Below, piece after piece: positions 32,763-37,375 of a stretch of DNA of 37,375 nucleotides. The DNA is from an uncultured Clostridia bacterium (GTDB lineage: Bacteria; Bacillota; Clostridia; Oscillospirales; Ruminococcaceae), in the NCBI GenBank assembly GCA_947631535.1, contig CANRLU010000011.1:1-37375 (forward strand). The letters are read 5' to 3'. How positions within the stretch are numbered: position 1 is the first letter of the stretch; the number at the start of each line of letters is the position of its first letter. The notes beneath the pieces are model-generated. The model did no database searches and was not told the DNA's origin. It worked only from the letters and a program-made list of their open reading frames with translations. The translations under genes were made by a program, and so were the position numbers.

Positions 32763-33890
32763 ATGAAAGCTTTATTTTTAAGGCTGAAAGATTTCGTAAA
32801 GAAAAACACCGTTATGTTCGCTGCGCTGTGCGCGGCAGCGATAACGAGCATTATAGTCCCGCCGGACAGAGAATACATCGGCTATTTTGACTTTAAAACA
32901 CTCACCTGTCTTTTCTGCGTTCTCGCGGTGGTGTGCGCCCTCAAAAACGTGAACTTCTTCTATGTCCTCGCCGAAAAGATAGTCGAGCGCTTTAAAAACG
33001 CCCGAATATGCATACTTGCGCTTGTTTACATAACCTTCATCGGCTCGATGCTCATAGCCAACGATATGGCGCTCCTTACGTTCCTCCCGCTCGGATATTT
33101 TGTTCTCACCGCCTCGCGCAAGCGCAAATATATGGCGTTCACCTTTATTATGCAGAATATAGCCGCCAACCTCGGAGGTATGCTCACGCCGTTCGGCAAC
33201 CCGCAGAATCTCTATCTTTACACGAAGTTTCAGATACCCGTCGGAGAATTTATGTCGATAATGGCGCCGCCGTTTGCAGTCTCCGTAGCGCTTATAACGC
33301 TTTGCTGCATAGTGTTCGTAAAAAACGAGCCTATGCGCTTTGAGGAGGAAAAGCTCACCCTCGAACCAAAGCGCACGGCGCTCTATCTTGTGCTGTTTCT
33401 GCTTGCAATAGTTATAGTCTTCCGCGGTATCCCCTACTGGATAGGGTTGATAGTTATCCCCGCGGTGCTGCTCGCTGCCGACCGCAAGGCTCTTAAAATG
33501 GTGGACTATCCCCTGCTGCTCACCTTTGTATTCTTCTTTATCTTTGCCGGAAATATGGCAAGGATAGAAGCCGTGCGGAGCTTCTTCTCGTCGCTTTTAG
33601 AGCAGAGCACGCTTTTATTCAGCGTAGTATCCTGCCAGTGCATTTCAAACGTTCCCTCGGCGATACTCCTCTCGCAGTTCACCGATAATTATCCCGACCT
33701 GCTCGTGGGCGTGAACATAGGCGGCATCGGCACACTTATCGCCTCGCTCGCATCGCTGATAACCTTCCGCGAATACACAAAGCATCACCCGCACCACGCA
33801 AAATATTACGTCGAATACTTCTCGGCCTTTAATTTCGGATTCCTGTTTATCCTGCTCGCGTTTATGTTCGCGCTCAAACACTTTATATGA
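32763..33890 (+). CDS. ArsB/NhaD/SLC13-superfamily (ion transporter) permease
   Basis: The 375-residue integral membrane protein has about ten helices. It shows the ion-transporter superfamily double motif: ANDMALLTFLPLG (about 99-111) and NIAANLGGMLTPFGNPQNLYLY (about 127-148) in the first half, and SCQCISNVPSAILLSQFT (about 290-307) in the second. The NPQN and SNVPSA hairpins are the substrate and sodium sites of CitMHS/SLC13/ArsB proteins. The substrate (dicarboxylate, arsenite, sodium/proton or other) cannot be read from the sequence. It lacks an arsenic operon context. The start has AAAGAGGT upstream. It is divergent from ktrBA and its stop overlaps the next gene. Confidence 0.85.
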   Translation: MKALFLRLKDFVKKNTVMFAALCAAAITSIIVPPDREYIGYFDFKTLTCLFCVLAVVCALKNVNFFYVLAEKIVERFKNARICILALVYITFIGSMLIANDMALLTFLPLGYFVLTASRKRKYMAFTFIMQNIAANLGGMLTPFGNPQNLYLYTKFQIPVGEFMSIMAPPFAVSVALITLCCIVFVKNEPMRFEEEKLTLEPKRTALYLVLFLLAIVIVFRGIPYWIGLIVIPAVLLAADRKALKMVDYPLLLTFVFFFIFAGNMARIEAVRSFFSSLLEQSTLLFSVVSCQCISNVPSAILLSQFTDNYPDLLVGVNIGGIGTLIASLASLITFREYTKHHPHHAKYYVEYFSAFNFGFLFILLAFMFALKHFI

Positions 33891-34398
33891 CTGCGGAGCC
33901 GAGGCAGGAAGCTTCTATCACCCTGTATGCCGGCTTATAGGCAGACTTATATTGCAGGCTGTGCGACACCATAGGATACCCCGCCTTTTTGTATCGCACA
34001 AGATATTCCTCAAGCTCTTGCTTTGAAAACCCGAAGCCTATCTCCTCAAAACCGTTCATCATAAGCCCGAGCTTTGCGGCAAAGCTTTCAATATTACCCC
34101 TATGGCGTTCCGCCGAGACGACAAAATCGCGGTTGAGCTTTTCAAGGGGATACGCCGACACATCGAGCGCCGCAAGATTGACCCTTATAATGCCGTTGCC
34201 GATGTTTTCATAAAGCACGGCGCCCGGGCAGCGTTCTGTCTGCTCAAACTCCCGACGGAGCATTTCAAGGCTCTGCTCGGGGTCTTTTATTATATGACCG
34301 CCGCCGAATTCGTTCTGATAGATGAGCTTTACCGCGTCGCAGGGCTCGAGGAGCGGATATTTTTTTGCGTGCTCATTTAAGATTTCTATAAGCTCCAT
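33883..34398 (-). CDS. Conserved protein of unknown function
   Basis: This 171-residue cytosolic protein has no signal or membrane segment. The stretch VKLIYQNEFGGGHII (about 23-37) looks like a family motif that I associate with uncharacterised Clostridia proteins but cannot attach to a named domain. Other notable segments are NIGNGIIRVNLAAL and a C-terminal YPMVSHSLQYK-SAYKPAYRV. AGGAGG precedes the ATG and a good promoter lies upstream. Its last 8 bases overlap the 3' end of the convergent permease gene. Confidence 0.8.
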   Translation of the reverse strand: MELIEILNEHAKKYPLLEPCDAVKLIYQNEFGGGHIIKDPEQSLEMLRREFEQTERCPGAVLYENIGNGIIRVNLAALDVSAYPLEKLNRDFVVSAERHRGNIESFAAKLGLMMNGFEEIGFGFSKQELEEYLVRYKKAGYPMVSHSLQYKSAYKPAYRVIEASCLGSAVI

Positions 34399-34425
34399 AT
34401 TTCCGCCTCCTGTAATTTTGACTTA

Positions 34426-34454
34426 ATTTTAACCCCTGCGCGGGGAAATGTCAA
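34426..34454 (-). promoter_or_regulatory. Promoter of the 171-residue conserved gene
   Basis: On the minus strand, a consensus TTGACA (34449-34454), a 17-base spacer and TAAAAT (34426-34431). The spacer holds a CCCC/GGGG inverted pair. Confidence 0.75.
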
Positions 34455-34469
34455 GAAATGAGGGATTTA

Positions 34470-34504
34470 TTTGCCTCGCGCGGCTCGGCAAATGGGGAGA
34501 CCCC
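34470..34504. repeat. Short intergenic repeat, copy 2 of 2
   Basis: Begins TTTGCCTCGC and ends GGCAAATGGGGAGACCCC, closely matching 15595-15631. It has the same orientation and the same position upstream of a minus-strand TTGACA promoter. Confidence 0.6.
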
Positions 34505-34536
34505 GTTTAACAAACTTAAAGACGTGCGCTTGTGTT

Positions 34537-34863
34537 TTAATCAATTTTGCCTACGAATCGGTAAAATATTTCAATTTCTTGCGTTCCGGTGCCGTCAAGG
34601 TCCTTTGTTGCTTCGTGTACGACTATTTTTTCGATGAGCGTGTTGAGCATTTCGGCAGTCAGCTCCGTGGGTTCGGAGTATTGCTTGATTAAAGCTACCC
34701 ACTTCTCAGCATCGGCAGCAGTCTGCTTTTTAGACGCAAGATCGGCTTTGAGCTTGTCAATTTTTTCGACTAACTCTTGCTGTTCTGCCTGATACTTCTG
34801 CGACAACATTTTGAAGTTATACTCACTAATGCGCCTGCTCGACCAATCTTCAGATGGCTTTTG
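34537..34863 (-). pseudogene. C-terminal remnant of a large serine recombinase
   Basis: About 109 residues are readable before a TGA at 34864-34866. A coiled-coil stretch (RISEYNFKMLSQKYQAEQQELVEKI) is followed by EPTELTAEMLNTLIEKIVVHE and EIEIFYRFVGKID. This is the typical C-terminal end of Tn4451/TnpX-type large serine recombinases (DUF4368-type tail). The catalytic Ser domain, the recombinase domain and the zinc ribbon, some 400 residues, are missing. The ORF in the track starts inside this remnant. It marks a decayed integrative element. Confidence 0.8.
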
Positions 34864-34881
34864 TCAAGGGGTAGAATCAAC

Positions 34882-34929
34882 ATTTTAAAAGCATCTGAAC
34901 TTTCCTACTTTCAGATGCTTTTTTAAAAT
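34882..34929. terminator. Hairpin with flanking A/T runs
   Basis: GCATCTGAA (34891-34899) and TTCAGATGC (34910-34918) form the core of a longer ATTTTAAAA/TTTTAAAAT-extended stem, with T runs on the plus strand. The motif TTCAGATG followed by CTTTT also occurs at about 34850, so this may mark the recombinase truncation junction rather than a working terminator. Confidence 0.5.
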
Positions 34930-35006
34930 AAGATGTCCCCTATAATTGTCTCAATATTATCCCAGTTAGCGCAGTGCAACGGGTTAATATACTTATGAGG
35001 AATATT

Positions 35007-35147
35007 ATGATATCGGAGCAATACTCGCTTTATGCCAAGCGCAAGCAGATTCAAAAGCAACTCAAGGAGGTCGAAACAGTCAAGGGGAATGTGGATAGGA
35101 TTCTTGAAAATGAGGAAGAAAGAGAGCTGAAGTCATTTGTGATTTAA
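35007..35147 (+). CDS. Small charged coiled-coil ORF, possibly a remnant
   Basis: Too short for the ORF track: 46 residues beginning MISEQYSLYAK, with GAGG 6 bases before the ATG (an in-frame ATG at 34995 would give 50). It is rich in Lys, Gln and Glu and predicted to be one helix. It ends 14 bases before the probable IS256 end. I do not recognise it. It may be a small gene of the decayed mobile element or a fragment of a longer one. Confidence 0.35.
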   Translation: MISEQYSLYAKRKQIQKQLKEVETVKGNVDRILENEEERELKSFVI

Positions 35148-35274
35148 TAGGTAGTCCCCCAAATCTGTGTAAAGTAGAAATAAGCGATGAAACAGAGATG
35201 AAAATATTATGGTTAAGAAAATCTGGGATTAAGTCCAGTCTCCCTGCCAACAGTATAAAATGGAAAAGCTGGGT

Positions 35275-35305
35275 TGTCAAGGGCGGCGGAGAGCCGCCCT
35301 TGACA
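35275..35305. terminator. Strong hairpin downstream of the IS256 transposase
   Basis: A perfect 13-bp inverted repeat (TGTCAAGGGCGGC at 35275-35287, GCCGCCCTTGACA at 35293-35305) lies about 20 bases past the transposase stop, inside the element. It has only modest T runs, so it may end transposase transcription or block read-through. Confidence 0.6.
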
Positions 35306-35325
35306 TTTTCGGCTGGCTGTTTTAG

Positions 35326-36731
35326 TTATTCGGGAATCCGATCTCCGAAAAAGATAGACAGCTGTGCGTAGATAATGCCCCAGTCCTGACGGCGTCCCGT
35401 CCATTTAGCGGTTATGTTCATCATCGCAAGATACAGCATCTTGAAGAGGCTGTCATCAGTCGGGAAGACCGACTTTTCCTTGGTCACTTTCCTGAGCTGA
35501 CGGTTGAATCCTTCAATTGCATTTGTCGTGCAGATAAGCCTGCGAACCTCTTCGGGGAACTTGAAATAGGTGCTTAGATTCGCCCAGTTCTCACGCCAAG
35601 ACTTTGAAATCTTAGGGTATTTCTTGTCCCACTTCTCCGAGAAGACATCTAATGCATCAAGTGCGGATTGCTCGTCTACAGCGCCGTATACTGCTTTCAG
35701 ATCTTTCATTAACTCCTTGATATCTTTGTAACTGACGTATTTGCTTGAATTACGGAGCTGATGGATAATGCAGTTCTGTATCTCGGTTCTCGGGAAGACC
35801 GCTTCGATCGCGGCGGAGAAACCTGTCAGATTATCCGTACACGCAATGAAGATATCTTCAACCCCTCGGTTGCGAAGACTGTTGAGTACCGTCGCCCAAA
35901 ACTTGGCGCTTTCGTTCTCGCCTACCCACATGCCGAGGACGTCCTTTTTACCTTCAAGATTTATCCCTATCGCTATGTATACAGCTTTCTTGACAATCTG
36001 TCCTTCGCTGCGAACGTGGTAATGGATAGCGTCTAAGAACACCACCGCATAGACGCTCTCAAGCGGTCTTTGCTGCCATTCTTTGGCGATAGGCAGTATC
36101 TTATCCGTAATGCGGCTTACGGTAGTATCTGAGACCTCTATGCCGTAGATGTCACGTATATGAGTTTCTATGTCCCCGATAGTCATTCCCTTTGCGTACA
36201 TAGACAGGATTTTCTTTATGAACGCGGGGTTTTGCCCAAGAGGACGAGCAATCAATCGTACAACAACGCAATTAAAACTCTTTGAGGACAAGCGGTCAGT
36301 CATTTATGACCGCGACGTCCGAAAAGCAAGTTTTAATGCTTTGTTTGATTGCAAAGTCCGATTGGTAGCAAAACTAGCTTTCATTGATGTCATTGGCTTA
36401 TACTTGTCTGGTTCTTCTTAAGTACCTGAGGCTCAAATTCTCCCTTTCGGTCGCGCGGAACAGATACTTCCACATCACCGAAGCTTGTTCTAAGCTTCTT
36501 GCTGCTATGACCGTTTCGGCTATTGTCTGTGCTTTTGTTCTTGTAGTCATACCTCGAATAACCGAGTTCGTCCTCAATCTCTGCATCGAGCCCGTTTTCC
36601 ATGAATTCAGCAATCGTCTCCTTGAAAAGATTTTGGATATCTTCCATGCTGCTGATATTGTTTTCCTGCAACAGTTCTCTGATTTTTGCTCTGCGTGCCT
36701 GTTCCTCAGCACTTCGATTTCTTCTGCTCAT
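35326..36731 (-). pseudogene. IS256-family transposase, split by an inserted palindrome and a frameshift
   Basis: The N-terminal piece (36390-36731, 113 residues, MSRRNRSAEEQ to KKNQTSISQ) and the C-terminal piece (35326-36303) together make one Mutator/IS256 transposase. The C-terminal piece keeps the DDE residues in VFLDAIHYHV, IACTDNLTGF and TTNAIEGFNRQ. The intact reading would run SQ-DINE-KKILSMYAKGM. Instead an extra T after CAA creates a TGA, and about 160 bases of palindromic DNA sit between GAAAG and AAGAAAATC. The first 27 or so residues of the C-terminal ORF (MTDRLSSKSF...) are translated from the inserted DNA. The enzyme is almost certainly inactive as encoded. Confidence 0.88.
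36226..36377. repeat. About 150-bp imperfect palindrome (MITE-like) inserted in the IS256 transposase
   Basis: Left arm 36230-36298 and right arm 36307-36373 share, in inverted order, the blocks TTTTGC, CAA..GGAC, GCAATCAA, ATTAAAAC, GGAC and GCGGTCA, around the central loop GTCATTTA. The whole segment can fold into one long hairpin. It interrupts transposase coding sequence and has no ORF of its own. AAAG flanks both sides as a possible short target duplication. Confidence 0.75.
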
Positions 36732-36824
36732 ATTTAAACCTCCGTTGTGATGCCTCTATTTTACATCACTTTTAAGGTTTACATGGAGTGCTGTTTTATT
36801 TACTTTCATCTATCCTGACAACAT

Positions 36825-37375
36825 TTAGCCATCAATTTGATTCTTTCTGATTACTTTATTTATAATCTTCTTCCCTTGTTTTACAATCTCCTGTCCCATA
36901 AAATCTTTCAGTACAATAAGTGCAAGGAAATATAAACCTACGCTTCCGATTATAGCAACTAACGTTTGCAAAATTAAATTTTCTATGAAATGCATACAAA
37001 AGATACACCACGCTGTTATCAGAATACCGCCAATAATATAGTTTCTGATTCTCGGTATGGCATTTATAATTCTTTCGTCAAGCCTGACACAAATAAATAC
37101 AGCTATCAGCAGTGTTGCCAGTTCGGAAATTATGCTGCCTATTGCGGCGCCGTTTTCAGCAAAAAAAGGAATCAGAATAATGCTTATAATCAAATTGATC
37201 ACTGCACCGATAACAGTGCAAAGTAAAACTTTCTTTTCTTTTTTATAAAGCACAAGTACATCGTAATACAGTACATTTGCACAAGCATTTATAAGGATTA
37301 TCGGAGCAAGGATCCTCATAGTAAGTGCAGCAGGTGCAAACGAGTCTTCGGCGATAATTCGGATAATCTGATCAC
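36825..37375 (-). CDS. Polysaccharide flippase (MOP/Wzx-like), 3' part, cut by the window end
   Basis: The frame is open through the right edge, 18 codons beyond the listed ATG (DQIIRIIAEDSFAPAALT then MRILAPIILI), so the listed start is internal. About 182 residues are visible, forming the last five or so helices of an oligosaccharide flippase that moves lipid-linked repeat units across the membrane. The family pattern VLYYDVLVLYKKEKK, INLIISIILIPFFAENGAAIGS, a hydrophobic pair and a basic C-terminal tail fits Wzx/RfbX proteins. It is strikingly AT-rich compared with the genes left of 34 kb, suggesting a transferred surface-polysaccharide locus to the right. Confidence 0.85.
   Translation of the reverse strand, partial: DQIIRIIAEDSFAPAALTMRILAPIILINACANVLYYDVLVLYKKEKKVLLCTVIGAVINLIISIILIPFFAENGAAIGSIISELATLLIAVFICVRLDERIINAIPRIRNYIIGGILITAWCIFCMHFIENLILQTLVAIIGSVGLYFLALIVLKDFMGQEIVKQGKKIINKVIRKNQIDG

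Larger units (their letters stand above)
35161..36773 (-). mobile_element. IS256-family insertion sequence, degraded
   Basis: The element contains an IS256-type transposase in two pieces. Probable imperfect terminal inverted repeats are AAA-N4-TGTAAA-N-TAGA at 35161-35178 and its inverse at about 36756-36773. The roughly 1.6 kb span, less the inserted palindrome, fits the family length. No clear 8-9-bp target duplication is visible, so the exact ends are approximate. Confidence 0.6.

Noticed and set aside
36226-36377. Possible integron attC site
   Set aside because: The size fits, but the ends do not show the RYYYAAC/GTTRRRY cores and there is no cassette or integrase; it sits inside transposase coding sequence.

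Overview
The window looks like a chromosomal segment of a Gram-positive, gut- or rumen-type Clostridia (Oscillospiraceae/Ruminococcaceae-like). The basis is GC-rich coding sequence, strong AGGAGG-type ribosome binding sites, TTGACA-N17-TATAAT promoters, an ECF thiamine transporter (ThiT) under a TPP riboswitch, DegV and KtrAB proteins, and several lipoprotein or membrane-anchored glycoside hydrolases. This placement is inference from gene content. No rRNA, tRNA or CRISPR array was seen.

Layout. 1-2.3 kb: end of an unidentified gene, proA and a charged single-pass membrane protein. 2.4-4.25 kb (minus): a heavy-metal P-type ATPase homologue with almost every catalytic motif altered. 4.25-4.87 kb: a palindrome-rich gene-free stretch ending in a promoter with a 10-bp-arm operator, then a DegV gene. 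6.1-13.2 kb (minus): one 2352-residue cyclic beta-1,2-glucan synthase-like protein. 13.5-15.5 kb: a phosphoglycerate-mutase-like gene facing thiT and its TPP riboswitch. 15.75-16.5 kb (minus): an NlpC/P60 lipoprotein lacking its catalytic Cys and His, with WalR-like direct repeats upstream. 16.8-18.3 kb: a secreted GH43-CBM6 protein with a C-terminal anchor.

18.3-24.5 kb (minus): a tightly packed four-gene operon of an SGNH/LRR lipoprotein, a small membrane protein, an MBOAT acyltransferase and a second SGNH/LRR membrane protein. I read it as a surface O-acylation system in which two SGNH partners carry BspA-type leucine-rich repeats in opposite domain order. 24.7-29.4 kb: a GH98 lipoprotein and, convergent to it, a GH30 lipoprotein with an F5/8C domain. 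With the GH43 protein these suggest surface attack on a branched plant glycan. 29.6-30.4 kb: a secreted DUF3237-like protein. 30.6-32.6 kb (minus): the KtrAB potassium uptake pair. 32.8-34.4 kb: an ArsB/SLC13-type permease and a conserved protein of unknown function, convergent and overlapping at their stops.

34.5-37.4 kb is different: more AT-rich and full of wreckage. It holds the tail of a large serine recombinase, a small orphan ORF, an IS256-family element whose transposase is split by a roughly 150-bp imperfect palindrome plus a frameshift, and the 3' end of a polysaccharide flippase that runs off the window.

The strongest candidates for something new are the MBOAT/dual SGNH-LRR operon, the two apparent pseudoenzymes (P-type ATPase and NlpC/P60) and the palindromic element inside IS256.
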